From Leptospira sp. GIMC2001 (GTDB lineage: Bacteria > Spirochaetota > Leptospiria > Leptospirales > Leptospiraceae), in assembly GCF_028462125.1 (NCBI RefSeq), contig NZ_CP115468.1, positions 3,465,559 to 3,529,558 of the forward strand: 64,000 nt of DNA, given 5' to 3'. A program made the translations under genes and the position numbers. Positions 39,946 to 49,731 of this stretch are shown here, one piece after another. Numbering within the stretch: position 1 is the first letter of the stretch; the number at the start of each line of letters is the position of its first letter. Below the pieces are notes generated by a model that was given only the letters and a program-made list of their open reading frames with translations, was not told the DNA's origin and made no database searches.

Positions 39946-40383
39946 ATGGAACATTTAATCGCAGGAATTGGATTGGCGCTAATGTTGGGACTTGCAGGTG
40001 CAGGATCAGCAATTGGTTTGGCAACAGGTGGAGCAGCAGTACTCGGGATGATACAAAAGAAACCCGAAGCTTTCGGAGTAGGACTTGTCCTATCGGGACT
40101 TCCTGCGACTCAAGGGCTATACGGCTTCGTAGGGTTCATTTTGTTCTCAAGTGAAATGAACGCAGATCTTACAGCACTTAAAGCGGGAACGATTTTGGCA
40201 GCAGGAATTGCTCTAGGAATTGCTGGATTCTTCTCCGCCGTGCACCAAGGAAAAGTATGTGCCAATGGGATCAATGCGATAGGCAATGGAGTGGATGCTT
40301 TTGGTCGGACTATGATACTCGCAGCCTTTCCTGAATTCTATGCGATCTTAGCACTTACTGGGTCGATTTTACTCTCCCAGTAA
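39946..40383 (+). CDS. ntpK: V-type ATP synthase proteolipid subunit K, Na+-ligand residues conserved
   Basis: This 145-aa protein has four TM helices as a duplicated hairpin with one carboxylate (E130 in AAFPEFYAIL) in helix 4. Residues that bind Na+ in Enterococcus hirae NtpK are all present by alignment from memory: L52, T55, Q56 and Y59 (LPATQGLYGF), Q101 (VHQGKV) and E130. This suggests a Na+-capable rotor ring, although such rings can also carry protons. The start is ATG 39946 with AGGA upstream, overlapping the region of the ntpI stop. It is the last gene of the operon, ended by a strong hairpin at 40412. Confidence 0.95.
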   Translation: MEHLIAGIGLALMLGLAGAGSAIGLATGGAAVLGMIQKKPEAFGVGLVLSGLPATQGLYGFVGFILFSSEMNADLTALKAGTILAAGIALGIAGFFSAVHQGKVCANGINAIGNGVDAFGRTMILAAFPEFYAILALTGSILLSQ

Positions 40384-40411
40384 ACCTAACACAGTTTAGA
40401 CGTAAATTAAA

Positions 40412-40443
40412 GAACGGATTACAAATTGAATGTAAATCCGTTC
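40412..40443. terminator. Bidirectional terminator between ntpK and the convergent lipoprotein gene
   Basis: GAACGGATTACA pairs with TGTAAATCCGTTC over a 7-nt loop, with one bulged base. The stem overlaps the last two bases of the lipoprotein stop codon and lies 29 bp after ntpK. T-rich sequence follows on the plus side. It can end both transcripts. Confidence 0.75.
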
Positions 40444-40660
40444 ACTTATCTTTATTAATGATTCCTTTTACCTTATCTTGTGTTTCTTTGTCTTGCATCT
40501 TCTCTTTTGCTGTCTGAATAGCTTTCTGTCCTTGTTCTGACTCTGCAAAATCAATCACTTTACCAAATAGTCCATCACCACTTTCTTCGCCCTCTTTGGG
40601 TTCAGCAGACGCACAAGAAATTGATAACACGATCATAATAGTTAGTAGATAGTATTTCAT
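40442..40660 (-). CDS. Small lipoprotein
   Basis: This 72-aa protein starts at ATG 40660, because GGAGG lies 7 nt upstream; the in-frame ATG 4 codons earlier has no such site. The signal peptide ends in lipobox LSISC, then acidic and basic helical sequence (EQGQKAIQTAKEKMQDKETQ). No function is recognisable; small charged lipoproteins like this are common in Leptospira. It converges on ntpK. Confidence 0.75.
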   Translation of the reverse strand: MKYYLLTIMIVLSISCASAEPKEGEESGDGLFGKVIDFAESEQGQKAIQTAKEKMQDKETQDKVKGIINKDK

Positions 40661-40848
40661 AAAATCCTCCATAGTTTTAATTGAATATTGAATAATCCTA
40701 TTTCTAATAAAATAAGATCAACTTAATTTTAAACGTAAAAAATATTTTTGATACAAAATCAATCAATAATTTATAGATTCATTGAAGAACTAAAGATCGC
40801 AATTTTTTAGTCTATTTCTAGATCATTTTCAGAAGCTGATTTCTGCTG

Positions 40849-42090
40849 CTATTTATTAAAATGCGGAATCTTAATGACAATTTTAGATCTAAAATATGTG
40901 ACGATCCAAATAAATAGAAGCATAGCAACAGAATATACTAAAGAGCTAAGATGAGAATTCTCCCAAGTAAAAAATTTCGTAACTAACCAAGACTTTGGAA
41001 CAATTCCATTGATATTCAAAATTAGGAGTCTAGAAAAGATTGCGGAGAAAATAAAAACAAAAAGTGCATATCGTCCGAAAAGTAGAATTGGCTCAAAATG
41101 CTGCCTCCAAATAGATGGAACTGAATCTAAGACAGCAATAAAGACAGATGCGATACCACCAGTGATTAAAACAAAACTTGAAGACCAGATAGATTTATTG
41201 ATTGGGAAATATTCATCCAGAATTAAACCAGCTGCAATCATTGCAAATCCACCTAACCACAACGAAATTTTAGAAATACTTTTTTCATGAATGGACTGCG
41301 AATCGCTATTGCGAATTTTTATCGAGCCAATCCACAACCCAATCATCGAAGTTGCGATGGATGGGATCGTGCTCAAAATTCCTTCAGGATCCCAAGTTTT
41401 CGTAAATTTCCATAAATGTCCATATAACAGAGATCGATCGACATATGCGGAAAGATTGTAGTAAGCAGTGAAATTAAATTCTTTAATACTGAGAGCGTTC
41501 TTCCAGTATTCATAATCAAACAAACCCCATCCAGCATTATAACCCAAGATAGATCGAAATCCATTCCAATCGGGTGGGGGTATGAAAACAATTAAATATA
41601 AATAACCAAGCAATATTGATAGAAATAAAAGAAAAATTATTCGAGGATTTACATGAATAAATACCATATAACAACAAATATAAACTACTCCGATTCTTTG
41701 TAAAACTCCAGGAATCCTTAAGCCATTCCATTCGAAACTGGGAAAAGCATTTATAAGCAATCCAGATCCTATAAGAATCGCTCCACGTACGAAAATATGT
41801 TGGTACAAGAGAAATTTTCTTAGCAAAATTGCTTTTCTGGAATTTTTTACAGACTTCAAAGAATCCTGTTCCTTTCGCCTTGCATACGAAAAAGGAATAC
41901 TCATACCTACTGCGATCAGAAAAAAAGGAAAAACTAAATCTGCAGAACTTAGACCATTCCACTCTGGATGTTTCAATAATGGATAGATTGCGCTCCAGCT
42001 TCCGGGATTATTTACTATGATCATCCATATAACAGTAATTCCACGGAATAGATCTAAACCCAGATTTCTTTTTGTATCCAAGCTAGTCAT
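40849..42090 (-). CDS. HGSNAT-like/DUF5009 membrane acyltransferase
   Basis: This 413-aa protein has about ten TM helices. The opening LDLFRGITVIWMI and the motif HPEWNGLSSADLVFPFFLI match the DUF5009/heparan-alpha-glucosaminide N-acetyltransferase-like family. There a conserved His (here in KHPEW) accepts the acetyl group from cytoplasmic acetyl-CoA and passes it to an extracytoplasmic sugar. A role in modifying lipopolysaccharide or another envelope glycan is likely but unproven. The start ATG 42090 lies 110 bp from the upstream gene's stop. The 188 bp between it and the small lipoprotein (40661-40848) shows nothing. Confidence 0.8.
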   Translation of the reverse strand: MTSLDTKRNLGLDLFRGITVIWMIIVNNPGSWSAIYPLLKHPEWNGLSSADLVFPFFLIAVGMSIPFSYARRKEQDSLKSVKNSRKAILLRKFLLYQHIFVRGAILIGSGLLINAFPSFEWNGLRIPGVLQRIGVVYICCYMVFIHVNPRIIFLLFLSILLGYLYLIVFIPPPDWNGFRSILGYNAGWGLFDYEYWKNALSIKEFNFTAYYNLSAYVDRSLLYGHLWKFTKTWDPEGILSTIPSIATSMIGLWIGSIKIRNSDSQSIHEKSISKISLWLGGFAMIAAGLILDEYFPINKSIWSSSFVLITGGIASVFIAVLDSVPSIWRQHFEPILLFGRYALFVFIFSAIFSRLLILNINGIVPKSWLVTKFFTWENSHLSSLVYSVAMLLFIWIVTYFRSKIVIKIPHFNK

Positions 42091-42200
42091 AGTAATTTTG
42101 GAACTAGGATTCAGTCCTCAATACACAATGATTGAAAAAAATATACGATCCAAATTTGTAAGAAAAATACATGGAGTAAGAATTGAAAAACAAAATCTGC

Positions 42201-43040
42201 TTAGAAAAGTCCAGACCGTACGTCTTTTTCTTCGCGTTCCCACTGAAAAACAGTTTCTCGGAGTTGTGGAGTTGAACCTTCAACAGTTGCAACCAGTGCA
42301 GACTCAGATACTGGTCTATACCGATCCTGCCTTTTGAGAACAAATTTACCGGATTTTACAACATCTAACACATGTTTCTTGAACGGATCTCTTTCGCGAC
42401 GAGAGAGTTCTTGAAGAGCGTAGTAGAATGTTGTTAATCCTTTATAAAACCAATCGAGCTCTTCACATTTACCGACGGGCCATAGATCTTGAACCAAAAA
42501 TTCAGAATCCTGAATCAATGATTTACCTTGGAAAGGTTTCTGCAAATAACGACATTGATAATAAATTTCGAAATCAAGATTTCTCTCGCGTCCGGGCTCG
42601 AAATCGATTCCCATCCATTTGATCCAAGCCTTCTTCTCATCTTTGGATAAACTAGGAATCATTGCAAAAAGATATCCTTGTTCCTTGAACAATCTCTCAG
42701 ATGAAAACATCTCCATTATCTCAAGCGGGATTGTATAATGATGCTTCTTCCATTCCACTACATAAGGTATGTTTTGCAATTCTGTATATTCACTTGGAGT
42801 TTCATGTAATGTCGTATCACCAAACTGAGTGATAATAAAAATTAAAGATAATAATTCTTTTCGGCTTAGAGTCTCCAGGATATGGTGAACACCACCTTTT
42901 TGGATCAAACCACGATAGATCATTTTCTTTTGCTGAAGAGCAGGCTGATTGTTAGAAAGAATTATACCTAATGATTTTTCTATCTTACGAAGTGACCCTT
43001 GATCAAATCGTTCTACATTCCCTGCGATTGCAAATGGCAT
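42201..43040 (-). CDS. Hypothetical protein in the valS-purD operon
   Basis: This 279-aa protein is soluble and charged, rich in Glu, Lys and aromatic residues. I do not recognise a family or motif. It starts 1 bp after the purD stop codon (ATG at 43040), so it is tightly coupled to purD and valS. Position alone suggests a housekeeping or regulatory role. Confidence 0.7.
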   Translation of the reverse strand: MPFAIAGNVERFDQGSLRKIEKSLGIILSNNQPALQQKKMIYRGLIQKGGVHHILETLSRKELLSLIFIITQFGDTTLHETPSEYTELQNIPYVVEWKKHHYTIPLEIMEMFSSERLFKEQGYLFAMIPSLSKDEKKAWIKWMGIDFEPGRERNLDFEIYYQCRYLQKPFQGKSLIQDSEFLVQDLWPVGKCEELDWFYKGLTTFYYALQELSRRERDPFKKHVLDVVKSGKFVLKRQDRYRPVSESALVATVEGSTPQLRETVFQWEREEKDVRSGLF

Positions 43041-43041
43041 A

Positions 43042-44325
43042 TTATAGAGCTCTCCTGCCGATATCTTTTCTATAAAAAGTAAATGGGATGGAGAAAGTAT
43101 TTAAAAATGAGTAAGTTTTGTCAATCGAATCCTTTAAAGTTTTTGATTTTGTTGTTATACCTAGTATCCTTCCACCCGTTGAAGTTATGTTCCCATTGGA
43201 TGAACGTTTTGTACCGGCATGAAAAACTTTTGTTCCAGAGTATTCAGGAATTGGAATATTAAGTGTTATGTCTTTTTTATAATCATTGGGATATCCTTCC
43301 GCGGCGAGAACCACAATACTAGAAGAACCCTCGCTGATACGCAGAGATTGTTGTGAGCTCAATTGACCATTTGCTGCCTTCCAAGTTAACTCTAACAAAT
43401 CATCCTCCAATAATTGCAATACTGCTTGGGTTTCTGGATCTCCAAATCTACAATTGAATTCAACGACACTCGGTAAACCTTTAGCATTGATCATCAATCC
43501 AACATATAGAATTCCAACATAAGGCTTGCCTTTATCTTTCAAGACTTGCAAAATCGGTGCCACAATATCTTTTTCTACAATCTGAATCACACTGGATGTA
43601 GCAATGGGAGCTGGACAATATGCACCCATTCCTCCAGTGTTTGGACCTTCATCATTATCATAGGCTCGCTTATGATCTTGTGCTGCAGGAAGTAATAGGA
43701 AATCTTTTCCATCACAGATTGCAAAAATACTCGCTTCTTCGCCTTCAAGAAAATCTTCAATTACTACTTTTGATCCACTGGCTCCAAATTTCTTGTCTAG
43801 AAATATTTCATTGAGAGCTTGTTCTGCTTCATCCAATTTTAAACAAACAGTAACACCCTTGCCAGCAGCGAGTCCGTCAGCTTTTATCACGATTGGGCAA
43901 CCGTGGCTTCTTACATATTCTACTGATTCTAAATGTTCATAAAAAGTTTTATGTTTAGCAGTTGGAACATTTGCTTCCATCATAAGCTTTTTGGCAAAAT
44001 CTTTGGAGCCTTCAATCTGTGCGCAATAAGCGGATGGACCAAAGCATGGAATTCCAATCTCCTGCAACCAATCACTTACACCGGCGACGAGTGGATCTTC
44101 AGGTCCGACAAAAACAAAATCATATTTACCTCGGCAAGCATTCTGGAATTTTTCTTTATCCTTCCAATCAAGAGTTCCAGCTGGTAAGATGATTTCTGGA
44201 TCAAACCCACCGTTCCCTGGATAAACTTTTAGATCTGCTAACAATGGTGACTGTAACAGCGAATCTGCGATTGCGTGTTCTCTTCCTCCACTTCCAAGAA
44301 GAAGAACTCTTAGAGCCTTGTTCAT
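43042..44325 (-). CDS. purD: Phosphoribosylamine-glycine ligase
   Basis: This 427-aa GAR synthetase of de novo purine synthesis has the start LRVLLLGSGGREHAIADSL, the ATP-grasp core (VIKADGLAAGKGV, EEASIFAICDG) and NTGGMGAYCPAP. The conserved VEFNCRFGDPETQ is also present. The length is typical. The 5' end abuts valS (5 bp gap) and the 3' end abuts the hypothetical gene (1 bp). Confidence 0.97.
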   Translation of the reverse strand: MNKALRVLLLGSGGREHAIADSLLQSPLLADLKVYPGNGGFDPEIILPAGTLDWKDKEKFQNACRGKYDFVFVGPEDPLVAGVSDWLQEIGIPCFGPSAYCAQIEGSKDFAKKLMMEANVPTAKHKTFYEHLESVEYVRSHGCPIVIKADGLAAGKGVTVCLKLDEAEQALNEIFLDKKFGASGSKVVIEDFLEGEEASIFAICDGKDFLLLPAAQDHKRAYDNDEGPNTGGMGAYCPAPIATSSVIQIVEKDIVAPILQVLKDKGKPYVGILYVGLMINAKGLPSVVEFNCRFGDPETQAVLQLLEDDLLELTWKAANGQLSSQQSLRISEGSSSIVVLAAEGYPNDYKKDITLNIPIPEYSGTKVFHAGTKRSSNGNITSTGGRILGITTKSKTLKDSIDKTYSFLNTFSIPFTFYRKDIGRRAL

Positions 44326-44330
44326 AAATT

Positions 44331-47069
44331 CTATCCTAATCTTTCTAGTGCTTTAGAAACAATTTCTTTCTTCTCCGAGAGAATTCGAAATTTTTCCTTT
44401 TCTTTATCAATAACTTCAGGTTTGGCTTTTTCAATGAAACCTGGATTACTCAATTTATTATTAATCTTATCCATCTCCGTGCTCAATTGAAGAACTTCTT
44501 TTTCGAGACGAATCTTTTCTTTTTCTAAATCTAGGATTCCAGATAATGGGAGAGCAATTTCACCAAGGGAAAAGGCACCGATCGCATCCGTTTTATCTGG
44601 ATTGTAGTCGGGAATCAAGTCACAAGACTCAGCTCGAGCCATTTGCAATATGTAAGATCCCTCTAGATTAACAATATCTTGCAGAATTGAATCTGCGGAC
44701 TTAACGATAATTTTACATTTTTTGTCGGGCTTAACACCGAGTTCAGCACGCATGGCACGAACTTTATTTACGAGTTCAATCAATACGTCTGTTCTGCGAA
44801 CACCCTTCGATGTCTTCCAATAAGATTCAAGAATATTCAATTTTTCTTGTGCTGATTTAAGGTCTGTGTTCACTTTCTTAAATTGATCAGCATAAGATTC
44901 TGGGAATTCCGTAACGCAAAGTGCTTTATCATTAAACAAAGAATAAATCTCCTCTGTTATAAAAGGCATGATTGGATTGAGAAGCCCTAATGATTTCTTG
45001 AGAATACTAACCAAAACTTGGCGAGCAACTAAGGCTGAGTCATTCTCAGTCTTGCTGTACATCCTTGGTTTGACCAATTCAATGTACCAATCGCAGAGAT
45101 CACCCCAGATAAATTCATAGATTACGGAAGCCATTTCAAAGAAGTGATAATTTGAGTATGCTTTTTCGTATCGAGCTAGAGTTAAGTCAAATCGACTCAT
45201 GATCCATTCGTCATTTGCCTCAAGCTTAGACGGGCTTGGCTCGATAACTTCGAAATCATCCGGAAGATTCATAAGAATAAAACGTGTTGAGTTCCAGATT
45301 TTGTTACAGAATGAACGGTAACCATCTAACCGACTCTCGTCGAACAAAATGTCCTTACCTTCGGGAAGAACTGCAGCAAGAAAAAATCGGAAAGAATCTG
45401 TTCCGTATTTCGCCATCATATCCAATGGATCAACAACATTGCCCATGGATTTACTAAATTTCTTGCCGTCTTTGTCGCGAACCAATCCATGAATGAGAAC
45501 CTTATGGAAAGGAACATCACCCATAAACTTAAGCCCCATCATGATCATTCGAGCAACCCAGAAGAAAATAATATCAAAACCTGTAACGAGTATCGAATTC
45601 GGATAAAATTTTGCTAGATCAATCGTCTTCTCTGGCCATCCATGAACTGTGAAAGCCCACAAGCCAGATGAGAACCAAGTGTCCAGAACATCCTCATCCT
45701 GAGTGATATCCGAAGCAGATACATTCCGTCCAAGCTTTCCAAAAAGTGCAATTGCCTCTTCCATAGATTCGGCAACAACCATAGTTCCATCTGACAGGTA
45801 GTAGGCGGGAATTCGATGTCCCCACCACAATTGACGCGAAATACACCAATCGCGAATATTTTCCATCCACTCGAAATAGGTCTTCTCCCACATCTTGGGA
45901 ATAAATTCTACTTTGCCTGTACGAACAGCATCAATTGCTGGTTTGGCGAGTGGTTCAATTTTCACAAACCATTGAGTTGATAGAATGGGTTCAATAACTG
46001 CGCCACCACGTTGGTTATGGCCTACTGAATGTGTATGATTTTCAATTTTCTCAATAAGTCCTTGAGATTCAAGATCATCAACAATTTGTTTACGAGCCGC
46101 AAACCGATCGAGTCCAGCATACTTACCACATAATTCATTCATGGTCCCATCTAGATTCATGATCAGAATAGGAGTAAGTCCTAAACGTTGACCCGCTTCA
46201 AAGTCATTGGGGTCGTGGGCTGGAGTGATTTTTACGAGTCCCGATCCAAATCCTTGATCCACAAATCCATCATACAGAAGAGGAATCTCCCGATCTGTTA
46301 GGGGAAGTTTTAGGCTCTTGCCTTGCAGGCTCTTATAGCGAGGATCTTCTGGATTGGCACAGACAGCAACGTCGCCTAACATTGTTTCTGGACGAGTCGT
46401 CGCAACTATAATATAATTCTTGTTATCTGCTGTATCGTTGGGGTCAGCAAATGGGTATCTGATATGGTATAATTTGCCTTGTTTCTCTTTGTATTCAACT
46501 TCAATATCTGAGATTGCAGTCTTGGATACAGGGCACCAATTGATGATTCTCGCACCGCGATAGATCAATCCTTCATCATAGAGACTGCGAAATACTTTGA
46601 TTACAGCTTTTGATAATCCATCATCAAACGTAAATCTTGACCGACTCCAATCTACTGATTCTCCAAGAAGTCTCTGTTGATTGGTAATCTGTCCACCGGA
46701 GTGAGCTTTCCATTCCCATACTTTGTCAATAAATTCTTCTCGCGTATAATCTGTACGCTTCTTGCCTTCTTTCGCAAGCTCTCTTTCCACAACCATCTGA
46801 GTCGCAATTCCTGCGTGGTCCATTCCTGGAACCCAAACGGTAGATTTGCCTTTCTTTCTTTCAAGGCGGATGATAATATCTTGGATCGTATGATTTAGCG
46901 CGTGTCCAATATGGAGAAATCCCGTAACATTAGGAGGTGGAATTGTGATGGAAAAATTTCCATTCGATGAATCTTCAATGGGTTCAAAATACGGGTTCTT
47001 TTCCCAATTTTCTCTCCACTTTCTCTCAACTGATTCGGGTTCGTAGCGGTCGCTGATTTCTTTCTTCAT
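44331..47069 (-). CDS. valS: Valyl-tRNA synthetase
   Basis: This 912-aa class I synthetase starts at ATG 47069 ([12 protein letters not shown]..), the usual ValS beginning. The 18 codons upstream begin with TTG and do not resemble the family. The HIGH motif is HIGH at 53-56 in [16 protein letters not shown] is KFSKS in [10 protein letters not shown]. An editing domain ([10 protein letters not shown]) and a C-terminal coiled-coil tRNA arm are present. It is the first gene of a three-gene operon, and it also edits mischarged Thr-tRNA-Val. Confidence 0.97.
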   Translation of the reverse strand: MKKEISDRYEPESVERKWRENWEKNPYFEPIEDSSNGNFSITIPPPNVTGFLHIGHALNHTIQDIIIRLERKKGKSTVWVPGMDHAGIATQMVVERELAKEGKKRTDYTREEFIDKVWEWKAHSGGQITNQQRLLGESVDWSRSRFTFDDGLSKAVIKVFRSLYDEGLIYRGARIINWCPVSKTAISDIEVEYKEKQGKLYHIRYPFADPNDTADNKNYIIVATTRPETMLGDVAVCANPEDPRYKSLQGKSLKLPLTDREIPLLYDGFVDQGFGSGLVKITPAHDPNDFEAGQRLGLTPILIMNLDGTMNELCGKYAGLDRFAARKQIVDDLESQGLIEKIENHTHSVGHNQRGGAVIEPILSTQWFVKIEPLAKPAIDAVRTGKVEFIPKMWEKTYFEWMENIRDWCISRQLWWGHRIPAYYLSDGTMVVAESMEEAIALFGKLGRNVSASDITQDEDVLDTWFSSGLWAFTVHGWPEKTIDLAKFYPNSILVTGFDIIFFWVARMIMMGLKFMGDVPFHKVLIHGLVRDKDGKKFSKSMGNVVDPLDMMAKYGTDSFRFFLAAVLPEGKDILFDESRLDGYRSFCNKIWNSTRFILMNLPDDFEVIEPSPSKLEANDEWIMSRFDLTLARYEKAYSNYHFFEMASVIYEFIWGDLCDWYIELVKPRMYSKTENDSALVARQVLVSILKKSLGLLNPIMPFITEEIYSLFNDKALCVTEFPESYADQFKKVNTDLKSAQEKLNILESYWKTSKGVRRTDVLIELVNKVRAMRAELGVKPDKKCKIIVKSADSILQDIVNLEGSYILQMARAESCDLIPDYNPDKTDAIGAFSLGEIALPLSGILDLEKEKIRLEKEVLQLSTEMDKINNKLSNPGFIEKAKPEVIDKEKEKFRILSEKKEIVSKALERLG

Positions 47070-47095
47070 AGAATTGATGGTTTTCTTGTTCTTAC

Positions 47096-47323
47096 ATGAA
47101 AACCCAAGTGAACCTGGGGTCAAGTGAGTATAAGTACGTTGACGTAAAAAAGCTATTTCGAAACCCTGTTTTCATGAACGCAAAGACTGTAAAAATTCTA
47201 AAAAAATACGCTGCCCTGAAGGGAATCTCTGATAAACAAATCAAGAGAGAATGGCTTGGCAAATCTCAAAATGAGAAAGACAAGAAAAAACAAGAAATGG
47301 TGAAGGAACTTACAAAAGCCTAA
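47096..47323 (+). CDS. Small basic hypothetical protein
   Basis: This 75-aa protein is Lys-rich and largely helical, with ..[25 protein letters not shown].. forming a possible helix-turn-helix-like segment. It diverges from valS. The stop codon lies inside a clean hairpin followed by a second hairpin and a T-run, which supports a real transcription unit. The start could also be the in-frame GTG at about 47126. No family is recognised. Confidence 0.5.
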   Translation: MKTQVNLGSSEYKYVDVKKLFRNPVFMNAKTVKILKKYAALKGISDKQIKREWLGKSQNEKDKKKQEMVKELTKA

Positions 47324-47347
47324 GAAGCAGCCTCGCCTGTTTCTTAG
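47320..47347 (+). terminator. Terminator hairpin after the small basic protein
   Basis: CTAAGAAGCAG pairs with CTGTTTCTTAG (one G-U pair) over a 6-nt loop. A second inverted repeat, TTGAAC/GTTCAA, follows at 47349-47371, then AAACC and a run of six T. The stop TAA (47321-47323) is inside the stem. Confidence 0.7.
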
Positions 47348-47408
47348 CTTGAACTTCTTTAGTTCGTTCAAAACCTTTTTTACTTATACAATCCTACAAA
47401 AAAACTTT

Positions 47409-49376
47409 TTATTTACATCTAAGAATTACGAAGCTGATGTCGTCTTCATAATCTTTACCTGATTTCCATTGTTCTAGATATTCCAAAACTCGAATTTGAA
47501 ATGTTTCTATTGGTACGGAATCTCCCAATCTACAAAACTGCATAAATATTTTCTCAAGATAGTCCTCATCTGGAAATTCTCGATCTAAGTTAGGAACTTC
47601 CATTAGTCCATCCGAATATACTAAGAAAACATCGCCAGGATCAAAGCTATATTCTTCTTCTTCGATTCTTGCGTCATCCCAAACCCCAATGATTCGTCCT
47701 GGAGGCCTATGTAAATGCACGCAATCATCTACTTTCGAATAGTGAAATAAACTTGGATGACCCGCATTGGCAATTCTAAATTTTCGCATGTCACAATTAA
47801 GATAAATATAACTAGCTGTTAAAAATTGCCTTCCACATTTGCCATGCATAATTCGATTAATGTCTGTTAGCAATTTTTTCGGGGAATCAGAATTGTATTT
47901 TTGTTGAGAAAAAGCAATCTTGACCATAGAGGCAAGTAAAGCTGTGGACAACCCATGCCCAGATACATCCGCAAGAAATATTCCCAGATAATTGCCATTC
48001 TCCCATTGTAAATCATAGAAATCTCCGCCAACTTTCTCCATAGGAATATATACTGAGCTCAGTTCCCAATGTTCACTCTTGGGAAAAGTTGCAGGTAATA
48101 AAGAAAATTGTATTTTGCGAGCAGCGTCAAGCTCTTGCTGAATATGTATCAATTGTGCTAAATTTCGATTGTTCTCTTCTAATTTTACATTTACTAAAAT
48201 AAATCTTCGAACTAGCACATAACTAAAGCTAAATATTAGAACTAAGAGGCCTAGATATGCATTGGTAAACTGGAAAACAAGTAGTCCGATTGCCACAAGT
48301 GATTCATGAATTCCAAATAAGAAAAATATACTTAGACCTGCGATTACAACAAAATTATCAATATTTGGAGTTTTATAAGTAGTGTATATCAAACAAGAAA
48401 TTACGATAGGTCCAGTTATAAGAACAATTACTTGGAAGATTTGCAAAGTATTCAACAAGGCATGCATTCCAAAATATCCAATCAGAATCGAGAACATTAA
48501 GAATAGAAAATGACTGATCCAACAAATCCGAATCAATCGATAGACCTGAATAATGTTACTTGGAAAAATTCTTTCCAAGAAAATATACATCAACAATGGA
48601 ATAGAATAAACACTGAGCAAATTAATCCAGGTCCAAATTATATGATTGTCGTAAAAGAATAATCGTGCTGGAGATCTTGAGATAGTATATAACCCAGTAA
48701 CTAAACAAAATAATCCAAATAAGAAAAAACTTTTCGTCGAAGATTTATCTAGAATAAAAATTGAAGAAAAGAGTCCAATAAAAACAAACAATACTCCAAG
48801 GATCAAACGATCTGAACTTTGTGAAAAGATAAACCAAAACAGCGAGGCAAGATTTGCTTGGTAAGATTTGCCAAATAATCCGATTTTCTCTTGATTGGAA
48901 TAGATCTCAAAATGAACTTCCGAAGTAGAGCCAGGTAAATAAATAATATGCCATGGCAATCCGTAAAATAGGTTTCTATGTGCTTCAACAGACCAATCAC
49001 CAAAACGATAAATTTCGTCACCATCCGCATAACAGCGAAATACTCCGTAGAGTCCAGTTAGAAATAAATACCGATTCCCAATCGGCATGAAATTAGAATC
49101 ATCTTTTTCTAAAATAACTTTTAAATCTATTGTTTCTGGTGAATCAATTTTGATTGGAGTATCATATTTGGTATATGGTTTCCAGTCGGTGTCTACAGAA
49201 CTTTTGATCCACCAATTTTTGGTTTCATACAGATTGATTGAATTCTTCCAAGCCGGCCATGATTTTGAATTGGAAAAACGCGATTCATCTAGTGTAATAT
49301 AAAATTGAGCAGAGAAAACAATCCCTATACCCATAACTCCTAATGCTAAAATTATAAAACTACGAGATAGATTCAT
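47409..49376 (-). CDS. 7TM-DISM-type membrane sensor with SpoIIE phosphatase domain
   Basis: This 655-aa protein has a signal/TM helix at ~7-28, an extracytoplasmic domain (~30-180), seven TM helices (~185-390), a short coiled linker and a PP2C/SpoIIE phosphatase domain (~420-655). Motifs are VGGDFYDLQW, LADVSGHGLSTALLA, ANAGHPSLF, YSDGLMEVP and DDISFVIL. The 7TM layout matches the 7TMR-DISM architecture, in which an outside ligand is linked to an inside phosphatase. It likely acts on an anti-sigma antagonist. It is divergent from the Kunitz gene (91 bp). Confidence 0.9.
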   Translation of the reverse strand: MNLSRSFIILALGVMGIGIVFSAQFYITLDESRFSNSKSWPAWKNSINLYETKNWWIKSSVDTDWKPYTKYDTPIKIDSPETIDLKVILEKDDSNFMPIGNRYLFLTGLYGVFRCYADGDEIYRFGDWSVEAHRNLFYGLPWHIIYLPGSTSEVHFEIYSNQEKIGLFGKSYQANLASLFWFIFSQSSDRLILGVLFVFIGLFSSIFILDKSSTKSFFLFGLFCLVTGLYTISRSPARLFFYDNHIIWTWINLLSVYSIPLLMYIFLERIFPSNIIQVYRLIRICWISHFLFLMFSILIGYFGMHALLNTLQIFQVIVLITGPIVISCLIYTTYKTPNIDNFVVIAGLSIFFLFGIHESLVAIGLLVFQFTNAYLGLLVLIFSFSYVLVRRFILVNVKLEENNRNLAQLIHIQQELDAARKIQFSLLPATFPKSEHWELSSVYIPMEKVGGDFYDLQWENGNYLGIFLADVSGHGLSTALLASMVKIAFSQQKYNSDSPKKLLTDINRIMHGKCGRQFLTASYIYLNCDMRKFRIANAGHPSLFHYSKVDDCVHLHRPPGRIIGVWDDARIEEEEYSFDPGDVFLVYSDGLMEVPNLDREFPDEDYLEKIFMQFCRLGDSVPIETFQIRVLEYLEQWKSGKDYEDDISFVILRCK

Positions 49377-49467
49377 ATTTCACCAGAGGGAAATATTACA
49401 ATGAACTCACGAATCGGCAAGTGAAAAAGCGACTAGACGAATTGTAGATACAAAAAAATATATTGTT

Positions 49468-49731
49468 ATGAAACATTTTCTTTTGCTTTTGTTAATTATA
49501 TTTACAGTAATGCTTTGCAACGGAAATTCCAAAGGGAATACAGCCAGTACATCAATTGACATGAAAGAACGCTGTTCATTGGCACCAGATGGTGGTCCTT
49601 GTCGAGCATTGATACCTGGCTATTATTATGATGCGGCGAATAATTCTTGTCTCGAATTCAATTATGGTGGTTGCAAAGGTTCACTTCCTTTTAAAATGAA
49701 GTCAGACTGTGAACAAAATTGCATCCGCTGA
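49468..49731 (+). CDS. Kunitz/BPTI-domain lipoprotein
   Basis: This 87-aa protein has a hydrophobic signal ending in a lipobox (VMLC17), then one Kunitz domain from C36. All six Cys are present (36, 45, 61, 69, 81, 85). The hallmark pieces are GGPCRALIPGYYYDA, FNYGGCKG and CEQNC. One residue is missing between C69 and the conserved Phe compared with bovine BPTI. The P1 position is Arg46, which predicts a trypsin-like protease as target. Kunitz domains are mainly animal; bacterial ones are rare. It would display an inhibitor at the cell surface or in the periplasm. It overlaps the MATE gene by 23 bp. Confidence 0.9.
   Translation: MKHFLLLLLIIFTVMLCNGNSKGNTASTSIDMKERCSLAPDGGPCRALIPGYYYDAANNSCLEFNYGGCKGSLPFKMKSDCEQNCIR

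Noticed and set aside
42104..42343. 79-aa frame on the minus strand overlapping the end of the hypothetical gene
   Set aside because: It has no family match or ribosome site and overlaps the 279-aa gene.
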